Origin: Rheinheimera sp.
GTDB lineage: Bacteria > Pseudomonadota > Gammaproteobacteria > Enterobacterales > Alteromonadaceae
Direction: 5' to 3'
Assembly: GCF_020217005.1 (NCBI RefSeq)
Contig: NZ_JAIWOI010000016.1
Location: 1-10,000 of the forward strand
Length of the DNA: 10,000 nt
Position 1 is the first letter of the stretch. Each line of letters opens with the position of its first letter. The position numbers and the translations under genes were made by a program. Of this stretch, positions 1 through 7,240 are shown in pieces. The notes under the pieces were generated by a model. It saw nothing but the letters and a program-made list of their open reading frames with translations. It had not been told where the DNA came from and did not search any database.

Positions 1-238
1 AGCCTAAAGCAGTTTCCATCTGTCGCACTTGCTGTAAATGGTTTAATAAAAGTTGTCCTGTTGCTGTTGGCATCGGTGGGCTGCCGCGCATTAACACCGG
101 TTGTCCCAGCAGTGATTCCAGTTGCTTAATGCGACGACTGATAGCCGATTGAGTTAAATGCAGCGTCGCAGCAGCTTTTTCAAATCCACCTTGTTCAGTC
201 ACAGCAGCAAGGGCCTGCAATAAACGATAGTCAATCAT
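1..238 (-). CDS. argP: ArgP-type LysR-family transcriptional regulator (N-terminal part, runs off window)
   Basis: Reading leftward from an ATG at 238, 79 codons stay open to the window edge, so the C-terminal effector-binding domain is missing here. The product begins [20 protein letters not shown] and continues through a winged helix-turn-helix with the LysR recognition segment [14 protein letters not shown] at about residues 28-41, then [18 protein letters not shown]. This matches E. coli ArgP (IciA) closely in spacing and in the GFE-AA, TQSA-S-RIKQLE and PP-PT--GQ signatures. ArgP is a cytoplasmic DNA-binding regulator that activates the arginine exporter gene argO in response to basic amino acids (known for E. 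coli). Here it diverges from an argO-like gene across a 95-base gap, which supports the same job. Its Shine-Dalgarno is weak (GAG about 9 bases upstream). Confidence is high for the family and good for the ArgP subgroup. Confidence 0.88.
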   Translation of the reverse strand, partial: MIDYRLLQALAAVTEQGGFEKAAATLHLTQSAISRRIKQLESLLGQPVLMRGSPPMPTATGQLLLNHLQQVRQMETALG

Positions 239-263
239 CAGTTTTTCTCATGATGCAGAAAAT

Positions 264-285
264 TTATTTGTTGGATTCATAATAA
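264..285. promoter_or_regulatory. Candidate LysR-type regulator site between argP and the exporter
   Basis: TTATT at 264-268 and AATAA at 281-285 form an AT-rich imperfect dyad in the short divergent gap. LysR-family regulators usually bind such dyads (T-N11-A type) upstream of the divergent target, so the location fits. The dyad is short and AT-rich, so it may be chance. No well-spaced -35/-10 pair is evident for the exporter, which would fit an activator-dependent promoter. That last point is inference. Confidence 0.27.
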
Positions 286-333
286 GCCTACTGGTTAAGC
301 TTATACCAATAGTTGTTAATGGAGACGGAACTG

Positions 334-930
334 ATGCTGTCGTTTTTTGCCGGTTTTACTGTGGGTTTGAGTTTAATAGTGGCGATTGGAGCGCAGAATA
401 TCTGGGTACTCAGTCAGAGTATGGCTGGCGCTAACAGGCTGGTGATAGCAGCGGTTTGCATTTTATGTGATGCAGTCCTGATTGTGATCGGAGTCTACAG
501 TGTGCAGCTGATTCAGCAGTGGCTACCTCCTTTAGTACCTGTATTAACCTGGGCTGGTATTGCCATGCTGTTATGGCTGGCTTTTGGTGCAGCTCAACGA
601 GCCTGGCAAGGACAGGGCGCTTTGCTGGCAAACAGTACAGTGCAGGTGCATAGCTGGCAAAAAACGGCACTGACAGCTTTGGCTATTACTTTGTTAAATC
701 CTCATGTGTATCTGGATACTGTAGTGCTGATTGGTAGTGTGGGCTCAGCGCAGCCAGAGCCTTTCTGGTTTACACTGGGCGCATGTCTGGCGTCTTTGTG
801 TTGGTTTAGTGCCCTAACTGGTCTGGCACCCAAATTGAAAGTCTGGCTTAGTTCGCCTCTGCGTTGGCGGTTGTTTGACTCTTTGGTGGCCTTGCTGCTG
901 ACGGGTATAGCCATCAAGCTGGCACTATAA
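334..930 (+). CDS. argO: LysE/ArgO-family basic amino acid exporter
   Basis: The predicted product is a 198-residue inner-membrane protein that likely exports arginine or another amino acid from the cytoplasm. It has about six hydrophobic segments (roughly residues 3-25, 37-60, 66-88, 112-135, 145-165 and 180-197). It carries the family's N-terminal motif as VAIGAQN at 16-22; most members have GPQN, so the proline is alanine here. It also has CDAVLI at 45-50 and the LLNPHVYLDTVVLIGS signature at 120-135, which is nearly identical to that of E. coli ArgO. I chose the ATG at 334 because GGAG at 321-324 is 9 bases upstream and the product then aligns with ArgO. In-frame TTG (313) and ATG (319) starts lie on or before that ribosome site. 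Its divergence from an ArgP-type regulator strongly supports the ArgO assignment. The exact substrate is inferred. Confidence 0.86.
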   Translation: MLSFFAGFTVGLSLIVAIGAQNIWVLSQSMAGANRLVIAAVCILCDAVLIVIGVYSVQLIQQWLPPLVPVLTWAGIAMLLWLAFGAAQRAWQGQGALLANSTVQVHSWQKTALTALAITLLNPHVYLDTVVLIGSVGSAQPEPFWFTLGACLASLCWFSALTGLAPKLKVWLSSPLRWRLFDSLVALLLTGIAIKLAL

Positions 931-1038
931 AGCGACATGCAGCTGATAAAAGCCGTTGGGCCGCTCTTGCGCTGCGGCTGCCGATAAGGTCTGATAGAAG
1001 CTTCTTCATAGCAGAGCACAGATGTCAGGAAAGCACAG

Positions 1039-2115
1039 ATGGCCGATTTTCGCAGTGATACCGTCACCCAACCCAGCGCCGCAATGAAAGCTGCTATGCT
1101 GGCAGCCCCTTTGGGAGACGACGTTTTTCAGGACGACCCGACAGTCAACGAATTACAGCGCTATGCCGCAGAACTTTTGGGCTTTGAAGCAGCATTATTT
1201 GCCCCTAGCGGCACTCAAACCAATTTAATAGCACTGATGGCGCATTGTCAGCGCGGTGATGAAGCCATAGTAGGACAGCAGTGGCATACCTACCGCTGGG
1301 AAGGCGGCGGAATGGCGGTATTGGGCTCTATTCAGCCGCAGCCTATTGAACTTCAGCCAGATGGTACTTTAGCGCTTGAGCATATCCGCGCTGCGGTAAA
1401 ACCTGATGACCCACATTTTGCCCGCACGAAATTAGTTGTGATGGAAAACACTACAGGCGGCAAAGTATTACCGCTGCACTATATGAATTCAGTAGCAGCT
1501 TTGGCCAAAGAGCTGGGATTAAGCTGCCATATAGACGGCGCGCGGCTAATGAATGCGGCAGTGGCTTTGGCGACAGCAGATGGAGTCGATCCAATACAAA
1601 AAGCCAGACAACTCTGCGCTGGTTTTGACTCTGTGTCTTTGTGTTTATCCAAAGGTTTAGGTGCACCAGTAGGTTCTTTACTATTGGGAAGTCAGGCCTT
1701 TATTCAGCAGGCGCGCCGAATTCGCAAAATGTTAGGTGGTGGCATGCGCCAGGCTGGAGTGTTGGCCGCAGCAGGTTTATATGCGTTGCAGCATAACGTA
1801 GAACGTCTGGCAGAGGATCATCTGCACGCTCGGCAACTTGCGGAAGGTTTAGAGCGCATTGGCTTGGAACACCCGGTTCTCAGAGGCAAATTGCAGTTGG
1901 TTTCAGTCCATACCAATATTGTATTTACCGACATAGCTCTTGATGTCGCACAACCTTTGCTGGTCTATCTGGCTGATCATGGGATCAAGTTGACCAGCAG
2001 TAATTACACCAAAGCAGATCAACAGTATCAGCGGGTGCGCTGGGTCACTCACCTGGATATCAGTGCTGCAGATATTCAAAGCGCACTGATGGCGGTGCAG
2101 AGATTTGCGCTTTGA
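1039..2115 (+). CDS. ltaE: Low-specificity L-threonine aldolase
   Basis: This is a 358-residue cytoplasmic PLP enzyme of fold type I that cleaves L-threonine or L-allo-threonine to glycine and acetaldehyde. It opens with the family signature FRSDTVTQPSAAM and GDDVFQDDPTVNELQ. His83 corresponds to the ring-stacking histidine of E. coli LtaE. DGAR at 166-169 supplies the Asp and Arg that contact PLP. Lys205 in SLCLSKGLGAPVGS is the Schiff-base lysine, and GGGMRQAG lies at 233-240. All key residues are present. It is slightly longer than E. coli LtaE (333), mostly from an insertion near residues 275-330. AGGA at 1027-1030 sits 8 bases before the ATG. It follows the exporter by 108 bases on the same strand; that gap holds a small palindrome (996-1005) and only a weak promoter-like pair, so co-transcription is possible. 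Confidence 0.95.
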   Translation: MADFRSDTVTQPSAAMKAAMLAAPLGDDVFQDDPTVNELQRYAAELLGFEAALFAPSGTQTNLIALMAHCQRGDEAIVGQQWHTYRWEGGGMAVLGSIQPQPIELQPDGTLALEHIRAAVKPDDPHFARTKLVVMENTTGGKVLPLHYMNSVAALAKELGLSCHIDGARLMNAAVALATADGVDPIQKARQLCAGFDSVSLCLSKGLGAPVGSLLLGSQAFIQQARRIRKMLGGGMRQAGVLAAAGLYALQHNVERLAEDHLHARQLAEGLERIGLEHPVLRGKLQLVSVHTNIVFTDIALDVAQPLLVYLADHGIKLTSSNYTKADQQYQRVRWVTHLDISAADIQSALMAVQRFAL

Positions 2116-2138
2116 TCGGGATTAACTCCCTGATTTCT

Positions 2139-2159
2139 GAGGTAGTCCCCTCTGTTTTT
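2139..2159 (+). terminator. Weak candidate terminator after ltaE
   Basis: GAGG (2139-2142) can pair with CCTC (2149-2152) over a 6-base loop, and five T residues follow at 2155-2159. A second 4-bp hairpin, GGGA/TCCC (2118-2130), lies just before it. The stems are short, so the call is tentative. The position directly after the ltaE stop and before the next promoter region fits a terminator. Confidence 0.3.
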
Positions 2160-2221
2160 CTTCGATGAAGCTGTTAATGTAAAAACATAATTAGATTAAA
2201 AGCAAAACATCCGGGGCTACC

Positions 2222-5200
2222 ATGAAATTCACTTTAGTCGCTTGCCTGAGCGCTGCTCTTTTTGCCAGCCATTTTTCTGAAGCTGCTTATTACCGTTCTC
2301 CTTCGATACAACAAAATCAAATAGTGTTTACCGCAGAGGGAGATTTATGGCTCAGCACCGTCAATGGTGCGGAAGCCAAACGACTCACTACTCACCCAGC
2401 GGAAGAATCTCAGGCTTTGTTTACGCCTGACGGCAAAGCTGTTGTCTACGTGGCGGCATATGATGATACCCCGGATATCTATTACTTGGCTTTGACCGGA
2501 GGGGCGCCAAAACGTTTAACCGCACTAAATGCCAAAGTGAAATTGCAAGGCTGGAGTCTGGACGGCAAGTTACTGTACAGCACAGACGCTACGACGGGTC
2601 CGGTTAATAGCTGGGTGCTCAAACTACTGGATCTGGAAACTCAGCATACTGAAACTTTGCCGCTGTTGGATGCTGTGGAAGCCGTGCTGGATGAGCAAAA
2701 TAGTTACCTTTACTTTATCCGTTATGGTTTGCAACTGACTGGTGACAATGCACGGCAGTATCAGGGCGGTGCCAAAGGGCAACTCTGGCGCTGGAAATTA
2801 GGGTCACAGCTCGAAGCCGAACCTTTACTGAAAGATCACAAAGGCTCCCTGCGTAATCCAATGTTATGGCAAGGCCAATTGATACTGCTGAGTGACATGG
2901 GCGGCAACGCTAATTTGTGGTCTTATAACCCAGAGTCCGGAGTAGTTAAGCAACTGACTACAGAACAGGATTTTGCAGTGCGTTCGGCCAGGCTTGATCA
3001 GGGCAAGGTCATTTATCAGTCAGGTGCTGATATGAAGGTGCTGGATTTAACTTCAGGACAAAGTCTGATTCAGGCGCCGGCTTTAGTGACCGATTCGCCA
3101 CAGCAACGCCAGCGCTTGCTGGCTGAGCCACTGAAGTATTTAACTTCAAGTTCGGTAGGATTCCCCAAAGAAAAGCTGGCTTTGACGTTGCGTAGTAAGG
3201 TGCAGGTATTGTCCAGAGCCCCACAACGTATTGTTGAGCTGCCAGTTCCTGACCAAGCGCGGGCACGCAGTGCAGTGGTCAGTCAGGACGGGCAATGGGT
3301 TTATCTGATTTCCGACCAGTCCGGCGAGCCTGAAATCTGGCAATACCCGGCTGATGGCTCAGGCAAAGGTAAGCAACTAACCAAAGATGGCCGGGGTTTT
3401 CGCTGGAATATAAGCGTCTCGCCGGATGGTCGTTATCTGGCGCATGATGATAAACAAGGCCAGTTATGGTTATTGGATATCAACACCGGCACTAATCAAT
3501 TGGTGTTCAAAAGTGGGTCAGGTTTAAGTCCCTATGGCGACTTGGTCTGGAATAACAGCAGCAGCCTGCTGGCTTTCACCACTGAAAAGGATGGGACAAG
3601 CCGCCAGCAGATTGGTTTGTATTCAGTCAAAGAGCAACAGGCAAAGCTTTTGACAACAGCTAAGTACAACTCCTTCAGTCCGGCATTTCACCCTGACGGT
3701 GATTGGTTGTATTTTTTGTCTGAACGAGAATTAAAAGCGACTCCAAGTGCTCCCTGGGGCGATCGGAATATGGGGCCAGCTTTTGATAAAAGATCCCAGG
3801 TGTTTGCTTATGCGTTGAGCGCTATGGCTCAGTTTCCTTTTGCAGCAGAGACAGAATTGACGGCAGGTCTGGCGGGGGAGGGCAAAACACTGACAATGCA
3901 GGACTTGCCCGGTCAGCTTTGGCAGGTTCCTGCTGCAGCTGGTAATTATCAAAAACTACAGGTTGGAGTTGATTACCTGTATTTGCAGGAGTTCGAATAC
4001 AGCGGTGACGCTGGAGCAGTGCGAGCGTTAAAAATTGAACCTGATAATACAACATTACTCAGTTTTGCTGGCAAGGTACGAAATATCCAGAGCAGTGCAG
4101 ATGGCAAGTCACTGTTCTTACAGTATGAAACTGCGCCCGGTCAGTACAGGTTTTTCTTAGGTTCAGCGACAGCCAAAGCACCTGAAGGCGAAGGTTCAGA
4201 ACCCTGGGCGGTAGAGAAAATCAGCTTACGGCTGGATCCAAAAGCAGAATGGCAGCAAATGTTCCATGACGCCTGGTTGATGCACCGTGAGTTTTTATTT
4301 GACCCGGCAATGCGGGGCGTGGATTGGGGCACAACCAAAAAACGCTATTTGCCTGTGCTCAACAGAGTGACAGATAGATATGAACTGGACGATTTATTGG
4401 CGCAACTGATTGGCGAATTGTCAGTATTACACTCTCAAGTAAGGGGAGGTGACTATGCCAGGGCAGGCGAAAGCAGCAAGGCGGCCAGCTTAGGCGCAGA
4501 GTTTGTCAATCGGAATGGCAAATTAGTGCTGCAGACGATTTATCAGACTGATCCCGATTTACCCGCAATAGCCAGCCCGCTGAACTCAGGTGGTGTTGAG
4601 CTGAAAACTGGCGACAGTTTAGTAGCAGTGAATGGGAAAGCGGTCAGTTCGGTTCTGGATTTGCAGCAGGTGTTACAGCAGCAACAGGGCCAACAGGTTT
4701 TAGTTCAGTTTGAGCGGGGCGCTAAGCTGATCAAAAAAGTGGTAGTGCCTGTGAGCCCGCAACAAGAACAACTATTGCGTTATCAGCACTGGGTGCAACA
4801 GAAAAAGCACCAGGTCGAACAACAAGGTAAGCAGCAACTGGGTTATTTGCATCTTTACGCTATGGGGCCAAATGATATCAGTAACTTTGCCCGGGAGTTT
4901 TATGCCAATGTTGACAAGCCTGGCTTGATTATTGATGTGCGCCGCAACAGGGGAGGCAATATTGACAGTTGGGTGATTGAAAAACTGCTACGTCGGGTCT
5001 GGGCCTTCTGGCAACCAACACAGGGCAAAGCCTACGGCAATATGCAGCAAACATTCCGCGGCCAGTTGGTGGTGTTGACTGATGCTCTGACTTATTCAGA
5101 CGGTGAAACTTTTGCCGCTGGTGTGAAAAGTCTGGGCTTAGGTCCTGTCATAGGACAACAAACTGCTGGTGCTGGTGTCTGGTTATCTGGCCGTAATTTA

Positions 5201-5461
5201 CTGGCGGATATGGGCGTGGCCCGTGTCGCCGAAACAGCCCAGTTTGACAAAGACGGGCGTTGGATCATCGAAGGACGTGGTGTTAGCCCTGATATCCTGG
5301 TCGATAATCTGCCTTATGCCAGTTTTACTGGTCAGGATGCGCAACTGTCTTATGCCATTAGCTTGTTGCAACAACAACTGCAGGAAAAAGCAGTGGCTGA
5401 ATTTAAAGCCGAAGCTATAAAACCAGGTATGGCCAAAGACGTGCAAAAACTGAACTGGTAG
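2222..5461 (+). CDS. Exported tricorn-family S41 peptidase with N-terminal beta-propellers and PDZ domain
   Basis: The 1079-residue product resembles bacterial tricorn protease homologues in length and order of parts. A signal peptide (residues 1 to about 21, cleavage near SEA-AYY) predicts export to the periplasm. Residues 25-640 hold PD40/TolB-like propeller blades, seen as repeated PDG turns (FTPDGKAVVYVA near 67-78, VSPDGRYLAHD near 399-409, FHPDGDWLYFLS near 489-500, SADGKSLFLQ near 625-634). A core domain follows (677-740), then a PDZ-like region (about 755-845, with LKTGDSLVAVNGKAV), then the S41 catalytic domain. Ser959 in TYSDGETFAAG is the likely nucleophile, His737 the likely base, and Glu1017 in IIEGRGVSPDI the likely charge-relay acid. 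The family probably degrades peptides to small fragments. In archaeal tricorn a serine precedes the histidine; here it is Leu736. A GGGG at 2213-2216 is the only ribosome-site-like sequence. The substrate is unknown. Confidence 0.92.
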   Translation: MKFTLVACLSAALFASHFSEAAYYRSPSIQQNQIVFTAEGDLWLSTVNGAEAKRLTTHPAEESQALFTPDGKAVVYVAAYDDTPDIYYLALTGGAPKRLTALNAKVKLQGWSLDGKLLYSTDATTGPVNSWVLKLLDLETQHTETLPLLDAVEAVLDEQNSYLYFIRYGLQLTGDNARQYQGGAKGQLWRWKLGSQLEAEPLLKDHKGSLRNPMLWQGQLILLSDMGGNANLWSYNPESGVVKQLTTEQDFAVRSARLDQGKVIYQSGADMKVLDLTSGQSLIQAPALVTDSPQQRQRLLAEPLKYLTSSSVGFPKEKLALTLRSKVQVLSRAPQRIVELPVPDQARARSAVVSQDGQWVYLISDQSGEPEIWQYPADGSGKGKQLTKDGRGFRWNISVSPDGRYLAHDDKQGQLWLLDINTGTNQLVFKSGSGLSPYGDLVWNNSSSLLAFTTEKDGTSRQQIGLYSVKEQQAKLLTTAKYNSFSPAFHPDGDWLYFLSERELKATPSAPWGDRNMGPAFDKRSQVFAYALSAMAQFPFAAETELTAGLAGEGKTLTMQDLPGQLWQVPAAAGNYQKLQVGVDYLYLQEFEYSGDAGAVRALKIEPDNTTLLSFAGKVRNIQSSADGKSLFLQYETAPGQYRFFLGSATAKAPEGEGSEPWAVEKISLRLDPKAEWQQMFHDAWLMHREFLFDPAMRGVDWGTTKKRYLPVLNRVTDRYELDDLLAQLIGELSVLHSQVRGGDYARAGESSKAASLGAEFVNRNGKLVLQTIYQTDPDLPAIASPLNSGGVELKTGDSLVAVNGKAVSSVLDLQQVLQQQQGQQVLVQFERGAKLIKKVVVPVSPQQEQLLRYQHWVQQKKHQVEQQGKQQLGYLHLYAMGPNDISNFAREFYANVDKPGLIIDVRRNRGGNIDSWVIEKLLRRVWAFWQPTQGKAYGNMQQTFRGQLVVLTDALTYSDGETFAAGVKSLGLGPVIGQQTAGAGVWLSGRNLLADMGVARVAETAQFDKDGRWIIEGRGVSPDILVDNLPYASFTGQDAQLSYAISLLQQQLQEKAVAEFKAEAIKPGMAKDVQKLNW

Positions 5462-5476
5462 CTTGATTGTAGAGTC

Positions 5477-5507
5477 GCTCACATTCTGAACTATTCAGAA
5501 TGTGAGC
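5477..5507. repeat. Perfect 14-bp inverted repeat just after the S41 peptidase gene
   Basis: GCTCACATTCTGAA at 5477-5490 is exactly complementary to TTCAGAATGTGAGC at 5494-5507, with only CTA between the arms. It begins 16 bases after the peptidase stop codon. As RNA it would form a very stable hairpin on either strand. No T-run follows on either strand, so it is not a standard intrinsic terminator. It may act as a 3'-end stabilising or processing hairpin, a Rho-related end, or a protein-binding dyad. The sequence is certain; the role is not. Confidence 0.85.
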
Positions 5508-5545
5508 AGCGCTTGTCTGTACGAAAAAACATAATGGGTTTTGCT

Positions 5546-5574
5546 TTAGTGTTGAGATGTAAGCGCTTTACAAT
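5546..5574 (+). promoter_or_regulatory. Candidate promoter for the DUF1080 gene
   Basis: TACAAT at 5569-5574 matches the -10 consensus at five of six positions and lies about 50 bases before the ATG. With a 17-base spacer the -35 would be TTAGTG (5546-5551), which is weak. The operator-like palindrome lies across the spacer and the -10. Confidence 0.35.
5558..5572. promoter_or_regulatory. LacI-family operator-like palindrome upstream of the DUF1080 gene
   Basis: TGTAAGCGCTTTACA contains the perfect core AAGCGCTT flanked by TGT and ACA, which strongly resembles LacI/GalR-family operators with a central CG. It is one base longer than the symmetric 14-mer TGTAAGCGCTTACA, so the outer arms are offset by one base. 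It overlaps a promoter-like -10 (TACAAT at 5569-5574), a position suited to repression. No LacI-type regulator gene is in the window, so the regulator is unidentified. Confidence 0.48.
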
Positions 5575-5624
5575 TGAGGATTAAACTGATATCCAATTGA
5601 AATCATTCATTATTGGATAAAACA

Positions 5625-6497
5625 ATGCCATTTAAACTTCTGTGTATTTCTGTCGCCTTTTGTAGTTTTTCAACTCTGGCTGCTGACTGGCAGCCTTTAT
5701 TGGATAAAAATCTGAGTCAATGGGATACCTATCTAAGCTACAAGCATAAAGAATCTTATGATGGTTCCGTGCCAAAAGATGAGCAAGGTAAACCTATGGC
5801 CCCGATAGGATTAAATACGGGAAACGACACTTATAAAGTGTTTACCATGCAGGAAGAGAACGGTGAACCTGTACTCAGAGTCAGTGGTGAAATTTATGGT
5901 GCTGTCACCAGTAAAAACTCCTACAGAAACTACCATTTAAAGCTGCAATTTCGTTGGGGCGATAAAAAGTGGCCACCTCGTCTGAATAAACTCAAAGACA
6001 GCGGCATTTTGTATCACGCCGTTGGTGAGCATGGACAAGAGTATTTCCGTTCCTGGATGATGTCACAGGAATTCCAGATCATGGAAGGTCACAACGGCGA
6101 TTACTGGCAACAAGCTGGTTCTGCTATAGATGTTCGAGCTTTTATGCCTGAGTCTATTATGAATGCTGTGGCCGATGAGAGTCAGCCTTTCCTGAAAGTG
6201 GGCAAAGGCGAAGAGCTGCAGGGGTTTGTGTTACGAAAAGACAATCATGAGAAACCTGCGGGGCAGTGGAACACTCTGGAGCTGATTAGTTTTGAAGGCA
6301 AAAGCCTGCATATAGTGAATGGTCATGTCGTGATGGTGTTACGCAATTCCAGGTATGTAACAACTGATGGAAAAACCTTGCCTTTAGTGGAGGGCAAAAT
6401 TCAATTGCAAAGCGAAGCGGCTGAAGTGTTTTATAAAGATGTGAAGATTAAGCCTATACAGCAGATGCCTGCTGAATATGTTGGTTTGTATTTATAA
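5625..6497 (+). CDS. Exported DUF1080 (3-keto-disaccharide hydrolase-like) protein
   Basis: This is a 290-residue protein with a signal peptide of about 20 residues (cleavage near TLAA-DWQ), predicting a periplasmic location. The rest is one concanavalin-like beta-sandwich of the DUF1080 family. The visible signatures are the N-terminal WQPLLDKNLSQWDTY, the strand YHLKLQFRW near 103-111, DSGILYHA at 125-132, EFQIMEGHNGDYW at 149-161, AGQWNTLELISFEGKSLHIVNG near 212-233, and the closing GKIQLQSEAAEVFYKDVKIKPI near 257-278. Members of this family are annotated as 3-keto-disaccharide hydrolases and occur in sugar-degradation pathways; the exact substrate cannot be read here. I chose ATG 5625 because the signal peptide starts cleanly and GGA at 5615-5617 precedes it; an upstream in-frame TTG at 5613 has no ribosome site. 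The LacI-like site upstream suggests sugar-responsive control. The gene stands alone, with its own promoter and terminator. Confidence 0.9.
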   Translation: MPFKLLCISVAFCSFSTLAADWQPLLDKNLSQWDTYLSYKHKESYDGSVPKDEQGKPMAPIGLNTGNDTYKVFTMQEENGEPVLRVSGEIYGAVTSKNSYRNYHLKLQFRWGDKKWPPRLNKLKDSGILYHAVGEHGQEYFRSWMMSQEFQIMEGHNGDYWQQAGSAIDVRAFMPESIMNAVADESQPFLKVGKGEELQGFVLRKDNHEKPAGQWNTLELISFEGKSLHIVNGHVVMVLRNSRYVTTDGKTLPLVEGKIQLQSEAAEVFYKDVKIKPIQQMPAEYVGLYL

Positions 6498-6504
6498 TGG
6501 TCTT

Positions 6505-6533
6505 AAAAAGGCAGCAGTTTCGCTGCCTTTTTT
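6505..6533. terminator. Strong bidirectional intrinsic terminator
   Basis: GGCAGC (6510-6515) pairs with GCTGCC (6522-6527) over the 6-base loop AGTTTC. Six T residues follow (6528-6533) and five A residues precede (6505-6509). The A-run provides a T-run on the other strand. It lies between the convergent DUF1080 gene and the minus-strand barrel-like gene and can end both. Confidence 0.93.
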
Positions 6534-6561
6534 GTTATCAGTACAAAGACGGAAGAAAAAA

Positions 6562-6990
6562 TCAGAATTTATAACCGACGTTAAATACAGCCAGAGTTTT
6601 GCTTTCGCCATCACGACGACCTCCATCGTAATCTGCGGTACCTACACCAGCACCTAAAGTCCAGCCTCGGCCGCTAAAACCATTGAGATGATAATCGTAA
6701 GTGGCCAGCAACAGGCCATCGCCGTCAAATACGTCTGAGGCTGACGCATATTGTGCGCCAAACACATGTTGGCTGCTGGCTGAGGGAGCTATATAAAAGC
6801 CAACTGCTGCACCTCCAACACCTGCACCAACGTAGACAGCCATATTGTCTTCACGGTACATAAATTTACCGCCTAAATCTCCGTACTGAGAGCCAAAACC
6901 GGCCGCTGGTACAAATTCACCAGCCTGAGTGTTACCCACACTGAGCGCTGCTATCAAGACCAAAGTGGTCAGAGCTAGTTTAGTATTCAT
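6562..6990 (-). CDS. Small exported beta-barrel-like protein of unknown function
   Basis: The 142-residue product has a clear signal peptide (MNTKLALTTLVLIAALSVGNTQA, cleavage after residue 23). The mature part is rich in Gly, Ala, Tyr and Phe in alternating strand-like segments such as MAVYVGAGVGGAAVGFYIA (50-68), GLLLATYDYHL (92-102) and WTLGAGVGTADYDG (110-123). It ends in LAVFNVGYKF, with the C-terminal aromatic residue typical of outer-membrane barrels recognised by BamA. The mature length (about 119 residues) would allow only a small barrel of perhaps eight strands. I recognise no specific family, so function is not assigned. GAGG about 9 bases upstream of the ATG is a usable ribosome site. 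It converges on the DUF1080 gene and shares its terminator. Confidence is high that it is a real exported protein and moderate that it is an outer-membrane barrel. Confidence 0.8.
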   Translation of the reverse strand: MNTKLALTTLVLIAALSVGNTQAGEFVPAAGFGSQYGDLGGKFMYREDNMAVYVGAGVGGAAVGFYIAPSASSQHVFGAQYASASDVFDGDGLLLATYDYHLNGFSGRGWTLGAGVGTADYDGGRRDGESKTLAVFNVGYKF

Positions 6991-7240
6991 TTTGATGAAC
7001 CTCGCTTTTAAAACCAGAACATACGCGGTGACGATAGGGCGCAGTCTACTGGCGTGAACTGAACCTCAGCTTACTGCTGGTCCGGTTTGCTATGCACTCA
7101 GCCCGGGGAAAACCTAAAGCTAAAAACCTTGGCTTAATTCAGCTGGGGCTCATCTTTGTCGGATTACACTTCATCCTCGCCTGCTGTTGGGAAGTCCGAA
7201 CCTTACCCGGCAGTGTCAACCAAAGACAGGAGTGCATCCG
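6991..7240. other. 250-base intergenic region with possible RNA structure
   Basis: This gap must hold the promoter of the barrel-like gene (minus) and that of the small plus-strand gene starting at 7241. I find no convincing -35/-10 pair for either. No tRNA, 6S, SRP, RNase P or known riboswitch core was recognised. The right half contains the hairpin listed separately at 7184-7213. It shows no sign of coding on either strand over its whole length. Confidence 0.5.
7184..7213 (+). promoter_or_regulatory. Leader hairpin upstream of the small gene
   Basis: CTGTTGGG (7184-7191) can pair with CCCGGCAG (7206-7213) as 8 bp including two G-U pairs. The inner AAG/CTT (7192-7194 with 7202-7204) extends the stem past one bulged A. 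It ends 14 bases before the AGGAG ribosome site, so it would lie in the 5' leader of the 7241 gene. It could be an RNA control element or chance; there is no T-run after it. Confidence 0.3.

Noticed and set aside
960..978. GCCGC/GCGGC stem in the exporter-ltaE gap as a terminator
   Set aside because: Only five base pairs over a 9-base loop and no T-run follows.
702..1067. A 121-codon minus-strand frame spanning the exporter end, the gap and the ltaE start
   Set aside because: It overlaps two clearly coding genes on the other strand and shows no recognisable domain or conserved composition.
3009..4338. Several minus-strand open frames of 65-85 codons inside the S41 peptidase gene
   Set aside because: They lie wholly within a well-supported coding gene, lack ribosome sites and family features, and read as low-information shadows.
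5198..5482. A 94-codon minus-strand frame over the C-terminus of the S41 gene
   Set aside because: Antisense shadow of the catalytic domain; no supported start or family resemblance.
5477..5507. CRP-type site, because TCACA and TGTGA occur in the perfect palindrome
   Set aside because: The half-sites are in the inverted order (TCACA first, TGTGA last) and too far apart for the TGTGA-N6-TCACA consensus.
5571..5600. CAATTGA repeated at 5571-5577 and 5594-5600 as a tandem operator
   Set aside because: Seven-base AT-rich matches around a CAATTG palindrome are easily chance in a promoter region, with no third copy.
7021..7240. Known structured RNA (6S, SRP, riboswitch) in the intergenic region
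   Set aside because: No conserved core sequence of these classes could be recognised; only a generic hairpin is visible.
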